Position numbers and translations under genes: made by a program. Positions 24,786-33,387 of a DNA stretch of 64,000 nt are shown here, one piece after another. The DNA lies in contig JBMNPJ010000002.1 in the NCBI GenBank assembly GCA_050943535.1, forward strand, positions 248,001 through 312,000, read 5' to 3'. How positions within the stretch are numbered: the stretch's first letter is position 1; every line of letters begins with the position of its first letter. The notes beneath the pieces were generated by a model. The model searched no databases. It was not told the origin of the DNA and saw only the letters and a list, made by a program, of their open reading frames with translations. Source of the stretch: Massiliimalia sp050943535 (GTDB taxonomy: Bacteria; Bacillota; Clostridia; Oscillospirales; Ruminococcaceae).

Positions 24786-25940
24786 TCATTCTCCAAGATA
24801 GTGGGTTTTTAAAAGATCCTGATACAGGTGCTCCACAGCCAGTCCAAAGTTTTCTTTGGAAAATTTCTGAGAAGATTCTCTTGCCTGAGCAGCAAACAGT
24901 TCCCGGTTTTCCGCATCCAGAATTTTTTGGATTTCTTCGGAAAATTCCGCTTCTTCTGTATACCAAAAACCGTTGTACCCTGGTTCCAGCACCCCTTCCA
25001 GACAACTGTCTTTTCTGCACACTAATGGGATTCCGCTGGCAAGCGCTTCTACATAGGTCAGCCCCTGAGTCTCACTGATGGAAGCACTGACAAATAAATC
25101 TCCCAGCTGATAGTATTTCCAGGTGTTTTCTGCCGGAACCATCCCTGCAAAAATAACATTGTTCTGAAGATTGAGCTGTTTTGTCATTTCTTCCAGTTCT
25201 GGTTTATAAGGACCGTCTCCAATAATCAGGAAAACCCAATCCTCACGTTTTAAACGGGATAAAAACTGAAGAATTTCTTCTACATTTTTTTCTTTTCCCA
25301 ACCGTCCTACGGTAACCAAAATGTGTTTTCCCTGAGGAATATGAAGCCGGTTTTTCAGATGCTCCCGTTCTTCTTCAGAAAGAGTCTGTTGAAAACGGCT
25401 TAGATTAATACCTGTGGGGATCACTACAATTGGGCTTGGAATATGATAATTTTCCAGTGACAGTTTTGCTTTTTGAGTAGGCGCAATAATGGTATCCAGA
25501 TTTTTTAATACCCGCTGCAGCACTTTGGAAACAATAGCGGTTTTGTCGCGGCGTCCAGGAATTAAATAGTCGGCATAATGGTCGTACATAGTATGGTAGG
25601 TATGTACGATAGGGATCTGCAGTTCTTTTGCAATTTTCTGAGCGAAATGCATGGTGAAAAATTCACACTGTGTATGGATAATATCCGGTTTCCAAGCAAT
25701 AATTTCATCCATAAAACAGTGAGTGCGGGGATTTGCGGCACGTACACCCGGATAAATATTCAGAGAAAAAGAGCGGATATAATATACCCCATTCTCGAAC
25801 TTTGAAGTAAAATCAGGAGATAGTGCCAGAACACGCACTTCGTGTCCCAGGTTTTCCAGCTGTTCCTTCAAATTTAAAATTGAAGTCACCACACCATTGA
25901 CCATAGGTACATAGGTATCGCTGGTGATCAGAATTTTCAT
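24786..25940 (-). CDS. GT4 family glycosyltransferase (diacylglycerol glucosyltransferase-like)
   Basis: A 384-residue retaining GT-B glycosyltransferase: N-terminal DTYVPMVNGV typical of lipid glucosyl/mannosyltransferases, PIVVIPTGINLSRF at the domain junction, and the EASISETQGLTYVEALASGIP segment with the E-x7-E donor-binding motif. Closest in pattern to enzymes making glucosyl-diacylglycerol, the anchor for lipoteichoic acid, acting at the inner face of the membrane; this assignment is by pattern only. ATG 25940 is chosen, with AGGAGG 12 nt before it on the minus strand, a rather long spacing; an ATG at 25976 lies further up. Confidence 0.88.
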   Translation of the reverse strand: MKILITSDTYVPMVNGVVTSILNLKEQLENLGHEVRVLALSPDFTSKFENGVYYIRSFSLNIYPGVRAANPRTHCFMDEIIAWKPDIIHTQCEFFTMHFAQKIAKELQIPIVHTYHTMYDHYADYLIPGRRDKTAIVSKVLQRVLKNLDTIIAPTQKAKLSLENYHIPSPIVVIPTGINLSRFQQTLSEEEREHLKNRLHIPQGKHILVTVGRLGKEKNVEEILQFLSRLKREDWVFLIIGDGPYKPELEEMTKQLNLQNNVIFAGMVPAENTWKYYQLGDLFVSASISETQGLTYVEALASGIPLVCRKDSCLEGVLEPGYNGFWYTEEAEFSEEIQKILDAENRELFAAQARESSQKFSKENFGLAVEHLYQDLLKTHYLGE

Positions 25941-26108
25941 AATGAATGTAATCCTCCTAGAGCTGTTCTTTTTCAATTCATTCTCTCTAGTATCCTATTT
26001 TATCATACCAAAACAGGGTTGTAAATTTGTTTGGTTACATTTTAAGAAAAATTGCTGTTTTTACTAGATAAGGCTATTGAAACAGGGAAAACTCTGGATG
26101 TTACACGA

Positions 26109-26621
26109 TTATTCCTTTTGGAACTGGCGCAGCTTCTTCCGGATTTGGTTGACAGACTGGCTGACTGCGCTGGGATGGCATCCCTCCTGCAGTGCAATTT
26201 CCTGGCAGGTGTAGCCGTAAATTTGATGCAGTACAAACCGCCTGCGCTGAATTTGAGAACTTTGCTTTAATAGCCTAGCAATTTCTCCTAGTTGTTCCCG
26301 CTGGTCACACTGAAGCTGAGGGTCGCAGTCTGCCCTTAAATATCCGCAGACATCTTCCCAATATCTTCCGTCCAGATGTCTTCGTCGCTCATTTTGCCAG
26401 CGGATTTTTTGCAGGCGCTCTTCCTCTAAAATTTGAAATACTTCCTGAGGGATTTCGATCAATTCCTGTTCCTGGGTGGATTTAATGTAATAGACAGGGG
26501 ATTCCTGTTTTTGAAAACAGTAAACCTCAAAACAGGAAGTTTCAAATAAAAAACCGCCGGTCATGGACTGACCGGCGCAGGGGGAAGCAGTGGGAAAATC
26601 AGGCTCAAACAATACATTCAT
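26109..26621 (-). CDS. Sigma-70 region 4-like helix-turn-helix protein
   Basis: The 170-residue protein has a C-terminal sigma-70 region 4-like HTH (RRRFVLHQIYGYTCQEIALQ, then SAVSQSVNQIRKKL) but no recognisable region 2. The middle part (IEIPQEVFQILEEERLQKIRWQNERRRHLD) resembles short sigma-like proteins common on clostridial conjugative elements. ATG 26621 follows GGAGGT at 26632-26627; the longer frame to 26750 has no ribosome site. No other mobile-element gene is near, so it may be a chromosomal orphan or a remnant. Target promoters unknown. Confidence 0.75.
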   Translation of the reverse strand: MNVLFEPDFPTASPCAGQSMTGGFLFETSCFEVYCFQKQESPVYYIKSTQEQELIEIPQEVFQILEEERLQKIRWQNERRRHLDGRYWEDVCGYLRADCDPQLQCDQREQLGEIARLLKQSSQIQRRRFVLHQIYGYTCQEIALQEGCHPSAVSQSVNQIRKKLRQFQKE

Positions 26622-26915
26622 ATGAATACCTCCAATCAGGGATTCCGGTGAGAAATGTGTGGTAAAATGTTCAAAATCAGTGATGGAAAGTGAATTCGAG
26701 CTTATTCGACAATATTTAATAATTATATTTTTTTCTGTGAAAGTTGTCAATCTCTCAAACAGCAGAAGCTGTGGTAGCCGGATAAAACCAGTGGAATGCT
26801 GGGATTAAAAATAGATTTTAGCAAAAATTCTGCAATAAAGGGCAGGAGCACCGGAGATGAAATAGATAGTTCTATTCGTGCAATCTGCATAACTTTGGTT
26901 GATATTTTCTTTTTT
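26622..26915. other. Intergenic region upstream of ctsR, no gene seen
   Basis: About 300 nt without a convincing reading frame or RNA gene. The left part should hold the promoter of the minus-strand sigma-like gene, but I could not pick hexamers with confidence. Confidence 0.5.
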
Positions 26916-26918
26916 AAT

Positions 26919-26963
26919 TTTGACCTTTATAGACCTTGACTTTCCCTGACTTTGTGATATAAT
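26919..26963 (+). promoter_or_regulatory. CtsR box and promoter of ctsR-mcsA-mcsB-clpC
   Basis: The heptads TTTGACC (26919-26925) and ATAGACC (26929-26935) repeat with a 10-nt period, matching the CtsR operator (TTTGACC-N3-TTTGACC) with two changes in the second. They abut TTGACT (26936-26941), a 16-nt spacer and TATAAT (26958-26963). Further GACTTT/GTCAAA words follow to about 26990 and may add CtsR half-sites. Confidence 0.8.
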
Positions 26964-27088
26964 ATAGTCAAAGGTTAAGAAAAGTCAAACTAATAAACCT
27001 TTCCTGACTAAAAGAATTGAATTTGACAATCAGTGATTCCAGACAGCAAAAACAAGCGGGTTTCCGCAGTGGGAAGGATTGAAATAAC

Positions 27089-27541
27089 GTGAAGATTACA
27101 GATTTAATTGCCCAGGAAATTAATGCCATGCTGGAACAGGATGGGGGCAAGGTAAGAATCCAGCGAAATGAGCTGGCAAATCGGCTGGGATGTGTTCCTA
27201 GTCAGATTAATTATACCATAACGAACCGGTTTACCGTGGAACAGGGGTACCTGGTGGAAAGCCGAAGGGGCGGCGGCGGATTTATCCAGATTATCAAAAT
27301 CCAGTCAGATCACCGTCAGGCAATTTTCCATCTGATTAACTCGATTGGAGACGAAATTGACGAATATTCCAGCCGGGTAATTTTGCAGAACCTGGTTTGC
27401 GACAAAATTTTAACCGAAAAAGAAGGTAAACTGATTTTATCCGCATTGCTTGATACCAATTTTAAAGGTCTGCCCAATCAGACCAAACAAAAAATACGTG
27501 CGCTGATATTAAAGACCATGCTGTTAAACAGCATTGGATGA
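27089..27541 (+). CDS. ctsR: CtsR heat-shock repressor
   Basis: The 150-residue repressor has the CtsR winged helix-turn-helix with the DNA-reading and heat-sensing glycine loop (ESRRGGGGFIQII near residue 60-70) and the C-terminal dimer/McsB contact domain. It represses this operon through the boxes at 26919-26935 and is released when McsB phosphorylates arginines or when heat unfolds the glycine loop (known for Bacillus). GTG 27089 follows GGAAGGATTG. The gene heads the classical four-gene order ctsR-mcsA-mcsB-clpC. Confidence 0.96.
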   Translation: MKITDLIAQEINAMLEQDGGKVRIQRNELANRLGCVPSQINYTITNRFTVEQGYLVESRRGGGGFIQIIKIQSDHRQAIFHLINSIGDEIDEYSSRVILQNLVCDKILTEKEGKLILSALLDTNFKGLPNQTKQKIRALILKTMLLNSIG

Positions 27542-27555
27542 GAAAGGATGAGAAA

Positions 27556-28041
27556 ATGATGTTGTGTGAATCCTGCGGACAAAGAGAAGCAACGACAGTG
27601 CTGAAAAAAACCATCAATGGAAAAACCCAGATGGTACATTTGTGTTCTCACTGTGCGAACTCTATGCTTTTAAATAACTTTTTTTCTGACTTTACCATGG
27701 GCAATCTATTTGCAGATGATTTCTCTGTGATGCCCAAGCAGAAAGTATGTGAAAAATGCGGCAGCTCTTTGGAAGAGATTATGGAGACCGGCAAGGTGGG
27801 CTGTGACCAGTGTTATCATACTTTTGGCAGTGAATTGATGCGGTCGGTAGAGAAAATTCATGGGAAATCAGCCCATGTGGGAAAGGTGCCTAAATCCGCA
27901 AAGGGAGCACTCAGAAAGAAAAATCTGTTGACCGAATATCGGATGGAACTAAACCGTCTTATTGCGGAACAGGAATTTGAACAGGCGGCACAGGTACGGG
28001 ATCGTATCCGTGAACTGGAACAAGGGGGAGAGGAACAATGA
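27556..28041 (+). CDS. mcsA: McsA, activator of the McsB arginine kinase
   Basis: The 161-residue protein has two zinc-binding modules (CESCG...CSHC near residues 4-33 and CEKCG...CDQC near 70-93) and a C-terminal UVR motif (RLIAEQEFEQAAQVRDRIREL) that contacts Clp ATPases. It activates McsB. ATG 27556 has AAAGGA about 8 nt upstream; an ATG at 27538 overlapping the ctsR stop is possible but has no ribosome site of its own. Its last codons overlap mcsB by 4 nt. Confidence 0.94.
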   Translation: MMLCESCGQREATTVLKKTINGKTQMVHLCSHCANSMLLNNFFSDFTMGNLFADDFSVMPKQKVCEKCGSSLEEIMETGKVGCDQCYHTFGSELMRSVEKIHGKSAHVGKVPKSAKGALRKKNLLTEYRMELNRLIAEQEFEQAAQVRDRIRELEQGGEEQ

Positions 28042-29069
28042 ACAAGTGGTTTGATACACCGGCAGAAGAAAATGGAATCGTCATCAGCAGCCGGATTCGG
28101 CTGGCCAGAAACGTCATTGAATTTCCTTTCCATCGAAAGATGACAGGGAAGCAAAGGGAAAAACTCAACCAAATGGTAAAAGAAGCCCTTTCCAATATGA
28201 ACCTGGGAGAGAATAAACTGACTTTTGTCAATTTGGGAGAGCTCAATCAAATTAAACGTCAATCCTTAATTGAAAAACACTTAATCAGCCGGGAACTGGC
28301 TCAGGAGCCGGAAGGCAGAATGCTGGTAGTCAGCGAAGATGAGTCTGTGGCGATTATGGTCAATGAAGAGGATCATCTGCGGATTCAGGTGATGGCCAAT
28401 GGGCTAAATTTAAGGAAGGCGTATGAAACTTGTAATATGCTGGATGATGTGCTGGATGAAACCCTTCACTATGCTTTTGATGAGAAACTGGGTTATCTGA
28501 CTGCATGTCCCACCAATCTGGGAACCGGACTGCGGGCATCTGTGATGATGCATCTGCCGGCACTGGAAGCTTCTGGATTAATTTCCCGGCTGACTTCTAC
28601 CATCTCCAAACTGGGGCTGACCATTCGGGGAACCTATGGAGAAGGAAGCAGTGTACTGGGTTCCATATACCAGATTTCCAACCAGATTACTTTGGGAATT
28701 ACCGAGTCTGATGCCATTCAAAATCTGGAAAGTGTAGCAAAACAGATTATCCAAAGCGAGAATATCGCCAGAGAAAACCGGAAAAAATCCGGATATGAAC
28801 TGGAAGATACCGTATTCCGCAGTTTGGGAATTTTGCGATATGCCCGGCTGTTATCCACCTCCGACTTTTTCCAGGCTGCTTCTCAGGTACGGCTTGGGGT
28901 TTCCATGGGGTACATTCAGGACGTGCCTATGACAGCGCTCAATGACCTGATGGGTTTGACTGGAGCCGCCTCTGTTTGTGAGTTGGCAGGAAAGGAACTG
29001 GCACCGGAAGAACGGGATTATATGCGGGCAAAAATTGTCCGGGAAAAATTGGCTGAGGAACATGCATAG
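28038..29069 (+). CDS. mcsB: Protein arginine kinase McsB
   Basis: The 343-residue enzyme is a guanidino-kinase-fold protein (ISSRIRLARN at residues 16-25, TACPTNLGTGLRA near 155-167) that phosphorylates arginine residues and so marks proteins for ClpCP degradation and inactivates CtsR. Size and motifs match bacterial McsB rather than creatine kinase. It overlaps mcsA (ATGA) and has GGGGGAGAGGA before it. It lies 85 nt before clpC in the same operon. Confidence 0.96.
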   Translation: MNKWFDTPAEENGIVISSRIRLARNVIEFPFHRKMTGKQREKLNQMVKEALSNMNLGENKLTFVNLGELNQIKRQSLIEKHLISRELAQEPEGRMLVVSEDESVAIMVNEEDHLRIQVMANGLNLRKAYETCNMLDDVLDETLHYAFDEKLGYLTACPTNLGTGLRASVMMHLPALEASGLISRLTSTISKLGLTIRGTYGEGSSVLGSIYQISNQITLGITESDAIQNLESVAKQIIQSENIARENRKKSGYELEDTVFRSLGILRYARLLSTSDFFQAASQVRLGVSMGYIQDVPMTALNDLMGLTGAASVCELAGKELAPEERDYMRAKIVREKLAEEHA

Positions 29070-29154
29070 AAGGATGGATGTTCCCAGGATCATAAGAAAA
29101 CTTCGTTAAATGAAATGATACAAAGAAAACCAATATAGAAAGGGGTTTATGTTT

Positions 29155-31686
29155 ATGTATGTATTCAATGGATTTACAGAAAGTGCAAACCGCGCTTTAA
29201 ATGCTGCCATTCAGGTAGCTGCCGAATTAGGCCATACCTTTATTGGCAGTGAACATATTCTTTATGGATTGCTGGAGGAAGAAGGTTCTGTTGCAGAAAC
29301 CATTCTTACCAAAAAAGGTGTGCGCAAGGATACAATCTACAGTCAGATTGTGTCCAGCGACGGTCAGGGCAGTCCAGTTCACCTGACACCGGATCACTTT
29401 ACACCACGTGCAAAACGGGTGCTGGAAACAGCAGTTCGGGAAGCACGCAACCTGAATCACAATTATGTGGGAACCGAACATATTCTGTTGGCTCTGCTGC
29501 GTCAGGCAGATGGATATGCGGCACTGTTTCTGCAGAATCAGGGAGTAAACAGCAAAACCCTGTATGCGGAATCTGTTCGTGAGATTATGGGCAATTCTCA
29601 AAATGGAACTATGCCGGAAAATAGTCCTTATGAATCTGCAGAGGGGATGCCTCACAGCGGAAAAGGTCAGGATGGCTCTATGCAGAATCTGCTCAAATAC
29701 GGCAAAGACTTAACCAAAGCTGCAGGGGAAAATGCACTGGATCCTGTGATTGGACGGCATGAAGAAATTGAACGTGTGATTCAGATTTTGTCCCGCCGAA
29801 CCAAAAATAATCCTTGCTTAATCGGGGAACCTGGTGTAGGGAAAACCGCAATTGCAGAAGGATTGGCACAGAAGATTCAGGCAGGAGAAGTTCCGGAAAT
29901 TTTGCGGAATAAACGTGTTATCGCATTGGATATGACATCCATGCTGGCAGGTGCCAAATACCGTGGGGATTTTGAGGAACGAATCAAATCTGTACTGGAT
30001 GAAGTGGCAAAGAACCACAATATTATCCTGTTTATTGATGAAATTCACAATATCATCGGTGCCGGTGCTGCAGAAGGCGCGATTGACGCAGCAAATATTT
30101 TAAAACCGCAGCTGGCTCGTGGTGAAATTCAGCTGATTGGTGCAACTACCATCAATGAATATCGTAAATATATTGAAAAGGACTCCGCTTTGGAACGTCG
30201 GTTCCAGCCTGTTATGGTAAACGAGCCAACCAAGGATGACGCCGTACAGATTTTGCTGGGACTGCGGGATAAATACGAAGCTCATCATAAAATTAAAATC
30301 ACCGATGAAGCAATTCATGCGGCCGTAGACCTGTCCAGCCGGTATATTAACGACCGTTATCTGCCGGACAAAGCCATTGACTTAATCGATGAAGCGGCGG
30401 CAAAAGTACGTCTGCGTGCCTACACAGCGCCGACAGATATGAAGTCTTTGGAAGACCGCCTGAAAGAAATCAGCGGAGAAAAAGCGGCGGCAATCAATGC
30501 CCAGGAATTTGAAAAAGCTGCTCAGTACCGGGATGAGGAAAAGAAACTCACCGAACAGCTGGAACGGCAGAAACAGGAATGGGCTGTGAAAAATGCCGGT
30601 GTTACCGGAGAAGTGACTCCTACTGACATTGCGGATATTGTATCCAGTTGGACCGGTGTTCCGGTAAAACAGCTGACCGAAGCAGAAAGCGAACGTCTGT
30701 TGAGACTGGAAGAAGAACTGCATCAGCGGGTTGTTGGTCAGGATGAAGCAGTAACGGCAGTGGCAAAAGCAATTCGCCGGGGACGGGTAGGTTTAAAAGA
30801 TCCTCATCGTCCATTGGGTTCCTTCCTGTTCTTGGGGCCAACCGGTGTAGGGAAAACCGAGTTGTGTAAAACCTTGGCAGAAGCACTGTTCGGGGATGAG
30901 GACGCCATGCTTCGTCTGGACATGTCTGAATATATGGAGAAACATTCTGTTTCCCGTATGGTTGGTTCACCTCCCGGATATGTGGGATTTGATGAAGGCG
31001 GTCAGCTGACCGAAAAAATTCGGAGAAAACCATATTCTGTCGTTTTGTTCGATGAAATCGAAAAAGCACATCCGGATGTATTCAACATTCTGCTTCAGAT
31101 TTTGGAAGACGGGATCCTCACCGATTCTCAGGGAAGAAAAGTTGACTTTAAAAATGCCATTATTGTTATGACATCCAATATTGGGGCGACTTTGCTGGAA
31201 GAACGGAAAAATGTAGGATTCTCTGCTGGTGCAGAGGAACAGCTGCAGAAAGAGGATGAAGAAAACCGTTCTGTAATTATGAATGAACTGAAACGGTATT
31301 TCCGTCCGGAACTGCTCAACCGTATTGATGACATTATTGTATTCCATAAGCTGACACCGGAAAACATTCAGCAGATTGCAGGAAAGATGCTGGATACTTT
31401 GAAGAAACGTTTGGCTGAAATGGAAATCTATATGGAAGTTGCTCCGGAAGCCATTGAAAAACTCAGTCAGGTAGGATTTGATAAAGCATATGGTGCAAGA
31501 CCTTTGCGCCGTGCCATCACTGCCAGAATTGAAGACCCGGTATCTGAAGAAATGCTGGAAGGCAGAATTAAACACGGGGATACCTTTGTAGTCGGTGTAG
31601 GTGAAGACGGCCGGTTTACCTTTACGGTAAAAGACAAAGAGACTCAGCCGGAAGATTCTGCTAAAGAGGAGAAAAAAGAGGATTAA
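29155..31686 (+). CDS. clpC: ClpC, AAA+ ATPase of the Clp protease
   Basis: The 843-residue class I Clp ATPase has the two ClpN repeats (residues 1-150), first AAA+ module with Walker A GEPGVGKT (224-231), a UVR middle domain (LKEISGEKAAAINAQEFEKA), second AAA+ module with Walker A GPTGVGKT (561-568) and the D2 small domain. It unfolds phospho-arginine-marked substrates for ClpP. Start 29155 is favoured: AAAGGGG (29139-29145) lies 9 nt before it and only 3 nt before the alternative ATG 29149. It closes the CtsR operon. Confidence 0.96.
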   Translation: MYVFNGFTESANRALNAAIQVAAELGHTFIGSEHILYGLLEEEGSVAETILTKKGVRKDTIYSQIVSSDGQGSPVHLTPDHFTPRAKRVLETAVREARNLNHNYVGTEHILLALLRQADGYAALFLQNQGVNSKTLYAESVREIMGNSQNGTMPENSPYESAEGMPHSGKGQDGSMQNLLKYGKDLTKAAGENALDPVIGRHEEIERVIQILSRRTKNNPCLIGEPGVGKTAIAEGLAQKIQAGEVPEILRNKRVIALDMTSMLAGAKYRGDFEERIKSVLDEVAKNHNIILFIDEIHNIIGAGAAEGAIDAANILKPQLARGEIQLIGATTINEYRKYIEKDSALERRFQPVMVNEPTKDDAVQILLGLRDKYEAHHKIKITDEAIHAAVDLSSRYINDRYLPDKAIDLIDEAAAKVRLRAYTAPTDMKSLEDRLKEISGEKAAAINAQEFEKAAQYRDEEKKLTEQLERQKQEWAVKNAGVTGEVTPTDIADIVSSWTGVPVKQLTEAESERLLRLEEELHQRVVGQDEAVTAVAKAIRRGRVGLKDPHRPLGSFLFLGPTGVGKTELCKTLAEALFGDEDAMLRLDMSEYMEKHSVSRMVGSPPGYVGFDEGGQLTEKIRRKPYSVVLFDEIEKAHPDVFNILLQILEDGILTDSQGRKVDFKNAIIVMTSNIGATLLEERKNVGFSAGAEEQLQKEDEENRSVIMNELKRYFRPELLNRIDDIIVFHKLTPENIQQIAGKMLDTLKKRLAEMEIYMEVAPEAIEKLSQVGFDKAYGARPLRRAITARIEDPVSEEMLEGRIKHGDTFVVGVGEDGRFTFTVKDKETQPEDSAKEEKKED

Positions 31687-31701
31687 TCGCAAGAAAGACT
31701 G

Positions 31702-32167
31702 CAGGCCATCGAAAGATGGTCTGTTAGTTTGCCGATAAAGTATGCAAGAAAAAGTTGCACCACCTGCGGTGGACAAGCCAGGGGTTCACACCCCTGGACC
31801 CGAGCGAAGCATCTTCGGGATTCTTAAGGGACGCTTGTCCCTTAAGCCGTCGGAGACAAATTTTTTGTCTTTCTTTTGTGGGCTTATGCAGCCCATACCC
31901 GCACCAATGCTTTTGATGTGCAAAAGCATTGGATGAAAAGCACACCAGAGGGGCGTCCTCCGGAAATATATGGTTAGTCGGCCTGCCCCTCTGGACACCC
32001 CAAGTGTTGTTTGCACATTTAAGGAAAACAGCTGTTTTCTGGAAAGCGCTGCGGCGCTAATCATTCCAAAGAGCCTGGTATAATATTTTTATTTGTGCAA
32101 TTTACCAGGTTACATTACCTTTTTCTACAGTCTGAACAGACCATCGAAAGATGGTCTGTTTTTTTAT
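31702..32167 (+). repeat. Mosaic palindromic repeat, copy C (3' UTR of clpC)
   Basis: The block begins 15 nt after the clpC stop with a hairpin (31702-31723) and ends with a terminator hairpin (32135-32160). The two share a 20-nt direct repeat, CCATCGAAAGATGGTCTGTT. Between them are CCACCTGCGGTGG, CCAGGGGTTCACACCCCTGG (31778-31797), CTTAAGGGAC/GTCCCTTAAG (about 31823-31845) and the segment 31846-32119 that matches copy A at 11703-11989. From 31943 on it aligns to 11813 without gaps over 177 nt, about 18 differences by hand count. Confidence 0.88.
32135..32167 (+). terminator. Intrinsic terminator ending repeat copy C
   Basis: An 11-bp stem AACAGACCATC/GATGGTCTGTT with a GAAA tetraloop is followed by TTTTT. 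Confidence 0.88.
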
Positions 32168-32235
32168 GTAAGGTTGCGTAAAATATCGTTCTTGTGGTAA
32201 ACTGAGAAAAGATAATGCGGGGGAGGAACCATAGG

Positions 32236-33387
32236 ATGAAAATTGTACATACCAGTGACTGGCATATTGGAAAACTGCTGTGTGATTATTCTTTGCTGGA
32301 AGATCAGGCGTGGTTTTTGGATTGGTTTTTGGAGCAGATTCAAAAGATCCGCCCAGATGCTGTAGTCATCTGTGGGGATATTTATGACCGTTCGGTTCCT
32401 TCTGCGGAAGCAGTGGCGCTTTTAGACCAGGCACTGAACCGTCTGGCAAAGGATTTGTCCATTCCGGTCATTCTCACAGCCGGAAATCATGATTCCGGTC
32501 AAAGGCTTTCCTTTGGCAGCGCTTTTATGGAAAGTCAGGGTTTGTATATTGGCGGTATGGTGAAAAATCCGGTTCAGAAAATCACTTTGACCGATGCCTT
32601 TGGTCCGGTGGATTTTTATTTGCTTCCTTGGTTTGATCAGTATACGGTGCGCCCTTTGTTTTGTGATGAACGTCCCCAAAGCGCTGGAGAAGCATTCCGT
32701 CTGCTGAGGGATTCTATTGGTGAACAGTATGACCCTTGCCGCCGCAGTGTACTGCTGGCACATGGCTTTTTTGCAGGTGCTTCTTCCCGGTTGGAACAGG
32801 ACGGAAAATCTGTGGGAGGCGGAGATCTCATTGGGCTGGAAAGGATGGAAAACATGAATTATATTGCCTTGGGGCATATTCATCGGGCCCAGAATGCCGG
32901 TCTTCCTCAGGCATGGTACAGTGGATCCCCCTTGAAATACTCTGTGGACGAGCAGAATCAGAAAAAAGAGTTCCTGGTGGTGGATATCCCTCAGTCAGGA
33001 CCATCTTCAATAGAACATTGTCCAGTACAGTCTCTCCGGGATTTGCGCTGCATTACCGGCAGTTTTCAGCAGATTATGAGCCGGGATTTTTATGAGAATA
33101 TGAATCGGGATGATTATTTGATGATTACACTGACTGACCCAGAACCAGTACCGGATGTGATGACCCGCTTTAAAGGAGTTTTTCCTCATGTGCTGGGGGT
33201 ACAGTTCCCGGAATTTACCAGTAAATTGTTTGGATCCGAACAGACAAAAAATGTACTGGAACAGCAGTCCATGGAGGAATTATTCTCCCAGTTTTATGAA
33301 CAGGCTTCTGGAAGAGAAATGACCGATCTCCAAAAGAAAACGGTGAAGCGGCTTTGCCGAAAATTGGAGAAAGGAGAACCAGTATGA
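32236..33387 (+). CDS. sbcD: Exonuclease SbcD
   Basis: The 383-residue nuclease subunit of the SbcCD (Mre11-Rad50-like) complex, with metallophosphoesterase motifs HTSDWHIGK (residues 5-13), GDIYDRSVPS and GNHDS, and a later GHIHRAQ. It opens DNA hairpins and trims ends during repair. ATG 32236 follows GGGGGAGGA; the ATG at 32215 is too early. It overlaps sbcC by 4 nt (ATGA). An SbcCD complex that cuts palindromes is encoded 70 nt after the hairpin-rich copy C, which may be coincidence. Confidence 0.95.
   Translation: MKIVHTSDWHIGKLLCDYSLLEDQAWFLDWFLEQIQKIRPDAVVICGDIYDRSVPSAEAVALLDQALNRLAKDLSIPVILTAGNHDSGQRLSFGSAFMESQGLYIGGMVKNPVQKITLTDAFGPVDFYLLPWFDQYTVRPLFCDERPQSAGEAFRLLRDSIGEQYDPCRRSVLLAHGFFAGASSRLEQDGKSVGGGDLIGLERMENMNYIALGHIHRAQNAGLPQAWYSGSPLKYSVDEQNQKKEFLVVDIPQSGPSSIEHCPVQSLRDLRCITGSFQQIMSRDFYENMNRDDYLMITLTDPEPVPDVMTRFKGVFPHVLGVQFPEFTSKLFGSEQTKNVLEQQSMEELFSQFYEQASGREMTDLQKKTVKRLCRKLEKGEPV

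Noticed and set aside
30620..31776. Long minus-strand open frames opposite clpC
   Set aside because: They are mirror frames of a highly expressed gene with strong codon bias; composition (Phe/Ile/Arg-rich) is not protein-like and clpC is certain.
31702..32167. Insertion sequence remnant with a transposase
   Set aside because: No reading frame in this block or in the other copies resembles a transposase, and there are no long terminal inverted repeats beyond the short palindromes.
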